Assembly: GCA_001281695.1 (NCBI GenBank)
Contig: LJIE01000001.1
Span: 812,107-876,106 of the forward strand
DNA length: 64,000 nt
Origin: a bacterium 336/3
GTDB taxonomy: Bacteria; Bacteroidota; Bacteroidia; Cytophagales; Thermonemataceae
Direction: 5' to 3'
Positions 27,127 to 34,917 of the stretch are shown one piece after another. The position numbers were made by a program, and so were the translations under genes. How positions within the stretch are numbered: the first letter of the stretch is position 1; every line of letters starts with the position of its first letter. The notes beneath the pieces are model-generated. The model made no database searches and was not told the DNA's origin. It saw only the letters and a program-made list of their open reading frames with translations.

Positions 27127-27768
27127 TTAATTAGAAATGATAGTGGTTAATAACTTTGAATGAAAGATACTTGCAGGAGAAATGACATCTTCATCAAAAG
27201 GAATGTTATTTCCATATCTTTCTTGCATTTTCTGCTTGACTTCAGAGCTTGTTAGGTCAAATTCTCTTAACTTTTGAAGCTTGCCAATTTGAATACCTGT
27301 AATTTTATAATAGATTTTCCAAACAAGTTCAGAACAATAAATTCTATCATCAGACCACGAAAAATAAATATCATAATTTTTACCTTGAAAAGTTTTACCA
27401 TAGTCTTTCATTTTTTGTAAAACTTCAGGTATTAAAACATTAGAAGCATTTTTGAGTCTTTTAATTACATAGTGTTGCTTATCACCTCTTTGTATCCACT
27501 CTTTCAAAGGTGTTTTTTGGACAGGTTGTATGGCTTCATACACCCAGAAATTTCCATTTTCTTCATAAATAATGCCACAATGTGTATATTTCGATTTGGT
27601 AGCAAGTTGAATAGCTTTGCCCTGCCCCGAAAGAGAAACATGGAAAATAATATCTCTATCTTTTATTTTCTGGAAGTTTTCTTGTTTGATAGGGTTGTAT
27701 TTTTGATAGCTTACAATACTCAAAGAAGTTAGTAAGCCCAGTAGTACAAATAATAAGACTTTTTGCAT
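27127..27768 (-). CDS. YiiX/YebB-like NlpC/P60-superfamily cysteine hydrolase
   Basis: A 213-residue protein with an N-terminal hydrophobic anchor or signal (about 3-20). The permuted NlpC/P60 fold of the YiiX/YebB type is indicated by YTHCGIIYE with catalytic His63 and by IYCSELVWKIY with catalytic Cys145. Relatives are thought to cleave amide or lipid-amide bonds in the cell envelope. The active-site residues are present, but the substrate cannot be inferred. It is followed on the same strand by the 212-residue membrane protein and dapA. Confidence 0.82.
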   Translation of the reverse strand: MQKVLLFVLLGLLTSLSIVSYQKYNPIKQENFQKIKDRDIIFHVSLSGQGKAIQLATKSKYTHCGIIYEENGNFWVYEAIQPVQKTPLKEWIQRGDKQHYVIKRLKNASNVLIPEVLQKMKDYGKTFQGKNYDIYFSWSDDRIYCSELVWKIYYKITGIQIGKLQKLREFDLTSSEVKQKMQERYGNNIPFDEDVISPASIFHSKLLTTIISN

Positions 27769-27797
27769 ACTTGTTTTTTTACAAATATATAAAAAGG

Positions 27798-27826
27798 AAA
27801 AAACTCCACCAAGGGTGAAGTTTTTT
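27798..27826 (-). terminator. Terminator of rplU-rpmA
   Basis: On the minus strand this is a GC-containing hairpin (27807-27810 with 27814-27817, extended by an 8-bp A/T stem after one mismatch) ending in a run of six T. It lies 37 bases after the rpmA stop codon. Confidence 0.75.
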
Positions 27827-27862
27827 AAACCACTATAACTATGAAAACTTTTCTTAAGTAAG

Positions 27863-28123
27863 TTAGGCTTGAGCCGTTTCTATATGAACAAAAGAACGGT
27901 CATTCTTGCCTTTTTTAAATACCACAACGCCATCTGTCAAAGCATATAATGTATGATCTTTACCGATACCTACATTATTTCCAGGGTGATGTTGTGTACC
28001 TCTCTGTCTCACGATAATGTTGCCAGCAATACAAGTTTGCCCACCGAACAACTTAATCCCCAATCTTTTACTGTGTGATTCACGTCCGTTTTTAGAACTA
28101 CCCACACCTTTCTTGTGTGCCAT
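27863..28123 (-). CDS. rpmA: 50S ribosomal protein L27
   Basis: This 86-residue protein begins [20 protein letters not shown] and carries the L27 core GGQ and [19 protein letters not shown]. The N-terminus reaches the peptidyl-transferase centre in the ribosome. No cleavable extension is present. It follows rplU by 43 bp, the near-universal L21-L27 order, and is closed by a terminator. Confidence 0.97.
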   Translation of the reverse strand: MAHKKGVGSSKNGRESHSKRLGIKLFGGQTCIAGNIIVRQRGTQHHPGNNVGIGKDHTLYALTDGVVVFKKGKNDRSFVHIETAQA

Positions 28124-28166
28124 ATTAGTAAATATTTAGATATTATCAAAAAAATTGAGTAATTTT

Positions 28167-28478
28167 TTATAAGGAAATTTTAGAAATCTGAACTTTAGTC
28201 AAGAATTGTCTGTGTCCATTCTTTCTGCGATATCCTTTTCTTCTTTTTTTCTTGAAGATGATAACTTTATCACCTTTTACATGAGCAAGCACTTTGCCAC
28301 TCACACTTGCTCCAGCAATAACAGGAGCACCAACAGTAATAGAACCATTGTCATCAACAAGCATTACCTTGTCAAATTTCACGTCAGCGTCAAGAGCTTC
28401 AGGTAATCTGTGTGTATAGATATACTGATTTTCTTGAACTTTAAATTGCTGTCCCGCGATTTCTACGATAGCGTACAT
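28167..28478 (-). CDS. rplU: 50S ribosomal protein L21
   Basis: A 103-residue ribosomal protein beginning MYAIVEIAGQQFKVQENQ, with the basic C-terminal segment KKKRRKGYRRKNGHRQ that contacts 23S rRNA. First gene of the rplU-rpmA operon. A good Bacteroidota promoter lies 31-62 bp upstream, leaving a short leader of roughly 30 bases. Confidence 0.97.
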   Translation of the reverse strand: MYAIVEIAGQQFKVQENQYIYTHRLPEALDADVKFDKVMLVDDNGSITVGAPVIAGASVSGKVLAHVKGDKVIIFKKKRRKGYRRKNGHRQFLTKVQISKISL

Positions 28479-28509
28479 AATAAACTAATTTAAAATTTTA
28501 AATAGGTCG

Positions 28510-28540
28510 CAAAGGTAAAAATAAAACCGATAGGTTCAAA
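28510..28540 (-). promoter_or_regulatory. Bacteroidota-type promoter of rplU-rpmA
   Basis: On the minus strand TTTG (28537-28540) is followed after 19 bp by TACCTTTG (28510-28517), an exact match to the TTTG / TAnnTTTG consensus of Bacteroidota housekeeping promoters. Transcription would begin near 28505. Confidence 0.8.
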
Positions 28541-28651
28541 ATAAATTTGAATATAAAATTTATTATCTTTGTTATTCAAAAAAACTTTTTCTTAAAGAGA
28601 AAAACTAGCAAGGAAATTGTACTTTGCTATTAAATTTTAAACCCCAACATT

Positions 28652-29053
28652 ATGCGTTATTTATTAGCCTTAGTACTTTCTATCATTTTTTATTCAAATG
28701 GCTTTGCTCAAAACAACTCACCAAAAATTTCTTGGGAATTTACAAGTGTTGAAGATGATATGGGCATACCCAGAACAACAATCTATGTTGTTGTAAATGA
28801 GAAAAAAACATTACTTGTAAAAGGAATGGGTGTTTTTCATGAATTGGAGAAAGACTCATTCAGACAATCACAATATCAAATTCCTAAAAACGCTATTTCT
28901 GCTTGTGCAGGTTTCTGGGCTGGTCTAGGTCATCAAATATGTGTTGTCCCCAAAGGAAAAGTCTTAGAAATCAAAGAAGGATTCTTGGAGGCAGAATCAC
29001 CAAAGGGAACAAAAGTTCGTTATAAAACTATCAAAACCATTACGTTAGAATAA
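28652..29053 (+). CDS. Small exported protein, unknown function
   Basis: A 133-residue protein with a signal peptide ending at about FAQ (residue 20). The mature part has no recognised domain. Its two cysteines (SACAGF and HQICVV) could form a disulfide, and the C-terminus is beta-rich and basic. A TATCTTTG element at 28564-28571 may be its -7 box; the nearest TTTG is only 14 bp upstream of it, so this promoter is weaker than the rplU one. The leader holds two small hairpins. Its stop codon directly abuts the stop codon of the convergent gene at 29054. Confidence 0.7.
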   Translation: MRYLLALVLSIIFYSNGFAQNNSPKISWEFTSVEDDMGIPRTTIYVVVNEKKTLLVKGMGVFHELEKDSFRQSQYQIPKNAISACAGFWAGLGHQICVVPKGKVLEIKEGFLEAESPKGTKVRYKTIKTITLE

Positions 29054-30082
29054 CTATTCAGCTATTTTAGCTAAATAAGCAAACTTATTGTCAGCCAGCA
29101 AATCTACTTTGCCTTCTGTAGCGACTAAAATTTCATTTCTACATGCCAAAACTCTGGAAATCATGGGTTCTATGTAGGTATTGGAATGCTCAATAAAATC
29201 TAACAAATCTTTTTGGGATGCAGGTAATTTATAGCCTTTGTGCGAACTGGCTATCAGAACTCCTGCGTCTCTTAGTTTTGCAATTACTTTCGACCTAAAA
29301 TAATGTTCGCTGATGGGCTTGCCTTTGAAATTTTTAAGATGTCCCATGAGTTCAAAAGTCGAAATATATTTGTTAGGATGAATGTATTTGAAATAAAATA
29401 TAAGATATTGTAAACAAGCTACTTGGTCTTTTTCAGAAGGAACATCACTTGCTGATTTTCTATGGTTAAAATCATAAGCCAATTGCAAACTCAATTGAGC
29501 AATTAGAGGTTCAAAATCAGGGAAATCTTCTTGTTCATATGCAAAAGGCTGAAAGCTTTCGGGCCACTGATATACAGCATAACACATTTTTAAAATAGTT
29601 TTCCAATTACTCTTATCAAAATTCTGTGAAAAATAAGAAGCTATTTTTTTGTTTAACTCAAAAAGGGGAGATTTCTCTATAACAGCAATTCTATTAGGGC
29701 TTTGTTCAAATAGATTAAAACTCCTTTTACTTTCCAAAAAATGAGCAAAAGATTCTTGAAAACCCTCTGATTTTGGAGTAATAATTAGATAATCAGGGTT
29801 ATGTTTGATAAGTTTCCTTTCAATCAAAGGAAAAATAAGCTTTTCTTTGGTTTGGTCATTAGGGAAAGCTGATTTTTGATAAATCCAAACAATCATTTTC
29901 CAACCACTTTGGTGTAATAACCCAAAAAAATCAGCTGCATCTAAGTTTTTACTATCCTGAAGTAGTTTTTTTGCTTTTTTTTCTGCTGATTCTTTCTCAG
30001 GAATATGCACTGCAAAACAATATAAATCTTCAGGAGAATCAGTTTGCTCGATGGTAAAATAAGATTTTTCAGCAAATAACAT
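29054..30082 (-). CDS. Uncharacterised protein with C-terminal winged-helix-like region
   Basis: The start is set at ATG 30082 (342 residues); a TTG at 30127 would add 15 residues. No signal peptide is present. The N-terminal half has FFGLLHQSGWKMIVWIYQKS and YLIITPKS and may be an alpha/beta domain. The C-terminal region around ISEHYFRSKVIAKLRDAGVLIASSHKGYKLP reads like a winged-helix DNA-binding domain with recognition helix and wing. A regulator or nuclease-associated role is possible, but no family was recognised. Confidence 0.65.
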   Translation of the reverse strand: MLFAEKSYFTIEQTDSPEDLYCFAVHIPEKESAEKKAKKLLQDSKNLDAADFFGLLHQSGWKMIVWIYQKSAFPNDQTKEKLIFPLIERKLIKHNPDYLIITPKSEGFQESFAHFLESKRSFNLFEQSPNRIAVIEKSPLFELNKKIASYFSQNFDKSNWKTILKMCYAVYQWPESFQPFAYEQEDFPDFEPLIAQLSLQLAYDFNHRKSASDVPSEKDQVACLQYLIFYFKYIHPNKYISTFELMGHLKNFKGKPISEHYFRSKVIAKLRDAGVLIASSHKGYKLPASQKDLLDFIEHSNTYIEPMISRVLACRNEILVATEGKVDLLADNKFAYLAKIAE

Positions 30083-30248
30083 TGAAAAAATGCTTTTAGT
30101 GGATATTACGATTTTTGTCCTAAGCAAAAATACTAAAAATATTGTAAAATAACTTGCTAAAACACATTTCTCTATAAAAATATTTATAATTTTTTATGTA
30201 TATAGAAAAATACTCATCAATTCTATCAATTTTATTCATACACTATGA

Positions 30249-30278
30249 TTTGACTTTCTAAATTTTTTATTATGTTTG
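30249..30278 (+). promoter_or_regulatory. Bacteroidota-type promoter of the lipoprotein gene at 30315
   Basis: TTTG at 30249-30252 and TATGTTTG at 30271-30278 are separated by 18 bp. The predicted start of transcription near 30284 lies downstream of the alternative TTG start at 30276, which supports ATG 30315 as the real start. Confidence 0.7.
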
Positions 30279-30314
30279 CTTTCAAATCTAAACTTTACTA
30301 AACTCATAGTCTAT

Positions 30315-31202
30315 ATGCTGTCCAAAAACCTTTTTGCTATATTTACTTGTGCATTACTTTTAGCAAGTTGTGGAGAAAAAGAAACAAATACAACTGATAA
30401 AAAAGATACTACTCAAACCCAAACAAACACAGAGGAAGTAAAGAAAAATGTAAGAGATGCTGTAAAGCAAATGCCTCGTGTACAAGAATTGCCTGATTTG
30501 TTAGCTTCAGCAGGAATAGATGATTTTTATGAAAATTTAATTAATACTCCAAAAAATGCAGATAAATACTTGACTACCAATGATTTAGCTGGAGTTAATT
30601 TTGGTATTTATGCTGTAGACTTAGGATATGTACTAAACTACGAAAAAATACAATTAGGTATAGACTACATGCAAGCATGTAAAAAATTAGCTGATAAAGT
30701 AGGTGTTTCTTCCGCTATTGATGAGAAAACGTTAGAGCGTTTCCGTAAAAACTTGGATAAAAAAGATACACTTATTAAAATGGCAAATGAGGCTGTTCAA
30801 AATATTGATAAATATTTGAGAGATAACGAACGCACAGCTATGTCGGCTGTTATTTTAGGAGGAATGTTTGTAGAAGGTTTATACTTATCTACCAATATCA
30901 TCAATTTACCTTCTGATTTAGATAAAAATACCAAAGACCAGATTTTTGGTAGAATGGTAAAGATTATTGCTGATCAAGAAAAATCTTTAGATGATGCAAT
31001 TGCCTCCTTAGAATCTGTACAAAGAGATGCAAAAGGAGACGAACTGTTGAAAGGCTTAAAAGAGTTAAAGAAAATATACAGCGATAATAAGTATGCAGAA
31101 AAATTTGCCAAATCAGAAGGTGGAAAAATGCCAGTCTCTACTGAGGATTTAAAGCCATTACTGGAAAAAGTAAAAGAAGTAAGAGGTAAAATTATTCAAT
31201 AA
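30315..31202 (+). CDS. Predicted lipoprotein, paralogue C
   Basis: A 295-residue protein with a lipoprotein signal ending LASC (Cys near 19) and a Thr/Lys/Asp-rich linker. It is homologous to the lipoproteins at 5967 and 7400: GVNFGIYAVDLGYV, a SAVILGGMFVEGLYLS segment, IADQEKSLDD and a VRGKIIQ ending occur at matching positions. Unlike them it has no small exported partner and sits alone between its own promoter and terminator. Probably an envelope protein; function unknown. Confidence 0.82.
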   Translation: MLSKNLFAIFTCALLLASCGEKETNTTDKKDTTQTQTNTEEVKKNVRDAVKQMPRVQELPDLLASAGIDDFYENLINTPKNADKYLTTNDLAGVNFGIYAVDLGYVLNYEKIQLGIDYMQACKKLADKVGVSSAIDEKTLERFRKNLDKKDTLIKMANEAVQNIDKYLRDNERTAMSAVILGGMFVEGLYLSTNIINLPSDLDKNTKDQIFGRMVKIIADQEKSLDDAIASLESVQRDAKGDELLKGLKELKKIYSDNKYAEKFAKSEGGKMPVSTEDLKPLLEKVKEVRGKIIQ

Positions 31203-31207
31203 TTACT

Positions 31208-31231
31208 AAAAGCCCGAAAGGGCTTTTTTTA
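31208..31231 (+). terminator. Terminator of the lipoprotein gene
   Basis: An 8-bp stem (31208-31215 with 31220-31227), a GAAA tetraloop and a T run lie five bases after the stop codon. Confidence 0.9.
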
Positions 31232-31243
31232 TTTTAAAGGCTT

Positions 31244-32164
31244 ATGAAAAATCTCGCTTATGTTATCCTGATGATGCTATTTTCATGTAAAACATCTCTT
31301 GAAAAAGGTAAAAATAGTTTTTCTTTTATGGTAATTGGTGACTGGGGTTGGGTAACTTCTACTGAACAGGCCAAAACAGCCAACATCATGAAAAGTGTAG
31401 CAGATACCATTAAAATAGATTATCTAGTTTCAACAGGAGATAATTTTTATTATAATGGTGTACAAAGCATCGATGATTCTAAATGGACTGAACGTTACGA
31501 AAATATGTATAATGGAAGCCTTTTAGGTAAAGATTGGTATGTTACTTTGGGTAATCACGATTATGAAGGCAATGTACAAGCTCAACTTGACTATAATACC
31601 AAAAATAGTCAATGGAAACTACCTAAACGTTATTATACTGTTGAAAAAACACTTCAATCATTTCCTCGTATTACGCTTCTGATGGTATTTTTGGATACTT
31701 CTCCATTTGATAAAAACCTGCATACATCAGGAGTGCATACAGATGTTACACAGCAAGATACAACTCTACAAAAAAAGTGGTTAGATAGCACCCTTGCCAA
31801 TTCTAAAGCCCAATGGAAAATGGTTTTTGGGCATCACCCTTTATATACTGCAGGACCAAGAAAAGGAACAATGGGGAATTATATTGCAACTTTTAAACCC
31901 ATTTTTGATAAATATAAAGTAGATTTTTATGTAGCTGGACACGAACACCATTTAGGGCATTTAAAACCAGATAATAATCATACAGAGTATGTTGTTTCTG
32001 GAGGTGGGGGAGCAGATATAACACCTATTTCTAATTATGATGTTTCTAAATATACAGCTTCTACTTATGGTTTTACACTCTTTAAAGTGGATAATCAAAA
32101 GATAACCTTTACGTTTATCAATAACAAAGGTGAAAAACTATATGAATACACCAAAACAAAATAA
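31244..32164 (+). CDS. Metallophosphoesterase, tartrate-resistant acid phosphatase-like lipoprotein
   Basis: A 306-residue protein with a short signal and lipobox LFSC (Cys near 15). All metal-binding blocks of the purple acid phosphatase / calcineurin-like fold are present: GDWGW near 29, TGDNFYYNGV near 63, LGNHDYEG near 101, FGHHPLY near 204 and AGHEHHL near 232. It most resembles the ACP5 type of single-domain acid phosphatases. It is expected to hydrolyse phosphomonoesters at the cell surface or in the periplasm and may serve phosphate acquisition. A terminator precedes it, so it has its own promoter. Confidence 0.88.
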   Translation: MKNLAYVILMMLFSCKTSLEKGKNSFSFMVIGDWGWVTSTEQAKTANIMKSVADTIKIDYLVSTGDNFYYNGVQSIDDSKWTERYENMYNGSLLGKDWYVTLGNHDYEGNVQAQLDYNTKNSQWKLPKRYYTVEKTLQSFPRITLLMVFLDTSPFDKNLHTSGVHTDVTQQDTTLQKKWLDSTLANSKAQWKMVFGHHPLYTAGPRKGTMGNYIATFKPIFDKYKVDFYVAGHEHHLGHLKPDNNHTEYVVSGGGGADITPISNYDVSKYTASTYGFTLFKVDNQKITFTFINNKGEKLYEYTKTK

Positions 32165-32270
32165 AATGGCTTTTTATCAAATAAAAAAAAATAAAAAAAA
32201 GCTGATAAATTTCAATATTTTAAACAAATTGCACATAGTTTAGAGTTATCTGAAATAAAAATAGAAATCA

Positions 32271-33335
32271 ATGGATACACTATTATTGATTAAAGGAGTA
32301 ATTATTCTACTTATTTTTGGCATCACATTACTGATTGCCACATACTCTACCTATGCAGAAAGAAAAGTTGCTGCATTTTTACAGGATCGTATAGGTCCTA
32401 ATAGAGCGGGTATTTTCGGATTGTTACAACCCATTGCTGATGCAGGTAAGATGTTTTTTAAAGAAGATTTTATTCCTGCCAATTCCAATAAATGGCTTTT
32501 CATTTTGGGACCTTCAGCTGCTATGATGGCTGCTACCATGACAAGTGCTGTAATTCCCTTTGGGGGACAAATGGAACTTTTTGGGGAAAAGTTTTATGTT
32601 CAAGGCATTGATGCCAATATTGGCGTTTTGTATGTTTTTGCAGTAGTAGCTTTAGGTGTGTATGGCATCATGATTGGAGGTTGGGCTTCTAACAATAAAT
32701 TCTCTCTTTTGGGAGCTATTAGAGCTGCATCTCAAAATATTAGTTATGAACTTGCTATGGGACTTTCTATCATTTCTATTGTGATGATGGTGGGTTCTCT
32801 TTCTTTGAGAGACATTGTTACAGTACAAGAAAGTAGTTTATATGGACTTTCTTTTATGCCTTCTGGAACAAATTGGTTTCTGTTTTATCAACCTTTGGGT
32901 TTTATCATATTTATTACTTGTGCTTTTGCAGAATGTAATCGTACACCCTTCGATTTACCAGAATGCGAAACAGAATTGATTGGTGGATACCATACAGAGT
33001 ATAGCAGTATGAAACTCGGCTTTTATTTATTTGCGGAGTATATCAATATGTTTATTTCGTCTGTTATAATTTCTATATTATTTTTTGGAGGGTATAATTA
33101 TCCGTTTATGGCTTGGGTTACTGAAAATGCTGGTCAAAATATTGCTACTTTGATAGGTGTGGGAGCATTGTTTGCCAAAGCATTGTTCTTTGTATTCTTC
33201 TTTATGTGGGTACGTTGGACACTTCCTCGCTTCCGTTACGATCAACTTATGAATTTAGGTTGGAAAACACTCTTACCTTTGGCAATTTTAAACGTAATGA
33301 TTACAGGAGTCGTAATATTAGTTTTAAAAGGATAA
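32271..33335 (+). CDS. nuoH: NADH-quinone oxidoreductase subunit NuoH
   Basis: A 354-residue integral membrane subunit of complex I with about eight membrane segments. It forms part of the quinone chamber. Signature segments are YAERKVAAFLQDRIGPNRAG near 26-45, AECNRTPFDLPECETELIGG near 223-242 and YHTEYSSMKLGFYLFAEY after it. It stands alone between a phosphoesterase gene and a terminator; the only other complex I gene in the window is nuoF. Confidence 0.96.
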   Translation: MDTLLLIKGVIILLIFGITLLIATYSTYAERKVAAFLQDRIGPNRAGIFGLLQPIADAGKMFFKEDFIPANSNKWLFILGPSAAMMAATMTSAVIPFGGQMELFGEKFYVQGIDANIGVLYVFAVVALGVYGIMIGGWASNNKFSLLGAIRAASQNISYELAMGLSIISIVMMVGSLSLRDIVTVQESSLYGLSFMPSGTNWFLFYQPLGFIIFITCAFAECNRTPFDLPECETELIGGYHTEYSSMKLGFYLFAEYINMFISSVIISILFFGGYNYPFMAWVTENAGQNIATLIGVGALFAKALFFVFFFMWVRWTLPRFRYDQLMNLGWKTLLPLAILNVMITGVVILVLKG

Positions 33336-33352
33336 AAAACAGAATTTACATA

Positions 33353-33383
33353 AAAAAAGCCTGAATGTTCTTCAGGCTTTTTT
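33353..33383. terminator. Terminator between nuoH and the SCP2 gene
   Basis: A perfect 13-bp stem (33353-33365 with 33371-33383) with a 5-nt loop and flanking A and T runs serves both convergent genes. Confidence 0.9.
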
Positions 33384-33385
33384 GT

Positions 33386-33685
33386 TTATCCTCCAATGAG
33401 TTGCATGACTTTCATAGCTATACCCATATCACCTTTTACTTTGATTTTACCCATCATAAAGGCATTCATAGGATTTAAATTACCTTCTAATAATTTTACT
33501 GCATCAGCAGCAGAAAGGCTTACCGTACAATCAGCATCTTTATCTTCATTGCTAATTATATTAGGAACTTGTTTGGCATCTACAAACAATACACCTTCAT
33601 CAGTAGAAAATTTTACAGTTGCGTTTAAACGACTGTCCTCGCCTACAATTGTTTGTACTTTTTCTGTGAATACTTGAAGACTCAT
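33386..33685 (-). CDS. SCP2 sterol-binding domain protein
   Basis: A 99-residue stand-alone SCP2 domain. Typical are DADCTVSLSAADAVKLLEGNLNP and AFMMGKIKVKGDMGIAMKVM, the helix-strand ending of SCP2 lipid-transfer domains. It has no signal peptide, so it is cytoplasmic and probably binds a lipid or acyl-CoA. It is monocistronic and ends in the shared terminator. Confidence 0.88.
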   Translation of the reverse strand: MSLQVFTEKVQTIVGEDSRLNATVKFSTDEGVLFVDAKQVPNIISNEDKDADCTVSLSAADAVKLLEGNLNPMNAFMMGKIKVKGDMGIAMKVMQLIGG

Positions 33686-33840
33686 AATATTGAATTATTT
33701 TTGGTTGAAATAATGAGGTAAAGCTAATAAAAGTTTTCAAAAAACCACAACATAAACTACAAGAAGCTCTCTATAAGTTTTCTAAAAGGGCTTTTTTTGT
33801 TAATATTGTAATAAAATATAAAATTTCTCTTTTAAAATTC

Positions 33841-34872
33841 ATGATTATATTTTGTAAAAATAATATAGAACAAACCCTTCATAACTGGATAGTAGAACAC
33901 AATTATCAGAGTTATGTAATCATTTGTGATGAAAATACGCATCACTATTGTTTAAAAAAATTGGGTTCCATTGCAGAAAAAGCAATGGTTATTAGTATTC
34001 AAGCAGGAGAACAATATAAGAATATAGAAACATGCCAAACCATTTGGCATACAATGACAACTCATAACCTTGATAGAAAAGCATTGTGTGTCAATTTGGG
34101 TGGGGGAGTGATAGGAGATATGGGAGGATTTTGTGCTGCTACATACAAAAGAGGAATAGATTTTATACAAATTCCAACTACTTTGCTTTCTCAAGTAGAT
34201 GCAAGTGTAGGAGGAAAATTGGGTATTGATTTTGAAGGGTTTAAAAACCAAATAGGAGTTTTTAGAGAACCAAATGCAGTTCTAATTGATACAATATTCC
34301 TACAAACTTTATCTGAAAAAGAAAAAAGATCAGGTTTTGCAGAAATTATCAAACATTGCTTGATAAATGATAAGAAAATGTGGGAAAAGATTTCTAAGAT
34401 AGATTTTGAAAATCAAAATATGGATTTTTTAGTAAACCATTCTGTATCTATTAAATCTAAAATTGTAGAACAAGACCCACATGAAAAAAATATTCGTAAA
34501 CTCTTAAATTTTGGACATACGATTGGACATGCCATTGAAAGTTTTTTCCTTGATACAAAGAATTCGTTTTTACATGGTGAGGCTGTTGCTTGGGGAATGG
34601 TTGCTGAAAGTTGGATAGCTCAAAAAATGGGGCATTTGACAGAGCTGGAACTTGAGGAAATCACCCAATTTATCAAGCAAAATTATTTTAAATTCCATTT
34701 TTCGCCCGAAATGATAGAAAATATTGTGAAACTTACACTTCAAGACAAAAAAAATGAACAAGGCAAACATAAATTCACTTTGTTAAAATCTATTGGAGAA
34801 GGCATTTTTGATATAGAAGTAAATTCATCAGAAATAAGTGATGCTTTATCTTACTTAAATGCAATTATTTGA
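33841..34872 (+). CDS. aroB: 3-dehydroquinate synthase
   Basis: A 343-residue enzyme of the shikimate pathway that converts DAHP to 3-dehydroquinate using NAD and zinc. Motifs are LGGGVIGDMGGFCAATYKRG near 87-106, QIPTTLLSQVDASVGGKLGI near 112-131, the Lys/Glu active-site region AEIIKHCLI, and zinc ligands in LNFGHTIGHAIES near 223-235 and LHGEAVAWGM. A weak hairpin with a T run lies 47-78 bp upstream. No other aro gene is adjacent. Confidence 0.95.
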   Translation: MIIFCKNNIEQTLHNWIVEHNYQSYVIICDENTHHYCLKKLGSIAEKAMVISIQAGEQYKNIETCQTIWHTMTTHNLDRKALCVNLGGGVIGDMGGFCAATYKRGIDFIQIPTTLLSQVDASVGGKLGIDFEGFKNQIGVFREPNAVLIDTIFLQTLSEKEKRSGFAEIIKHCLINDKKMWEKISKIDFENQNMDFLVNHSVSIKSKIVEQDPHEKNIRKLLNFGHTIGHAIESFFLDTKNSFLHGEAVAWGMVAESWIAQKMGHLTELELEEITQFIKQNYFKFHFSPEMIENIVKLTLQDKKNEQGKHKFTLLKSIGEGIFDIEVNSSEISDALSYLNAII

Positions 34873-34917
34873 TACTTTTTTTTTATATTGCTTCAATAGG
34901 ATTTTATTTTAAATATA

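Noticed and set aside
32174-32207. Hairpin between the phosphoesterase gene and nuoH
   Set aside because: Only a 7-bp A/T-rich stem with a long A-rich loop; too weak to call a terminator.
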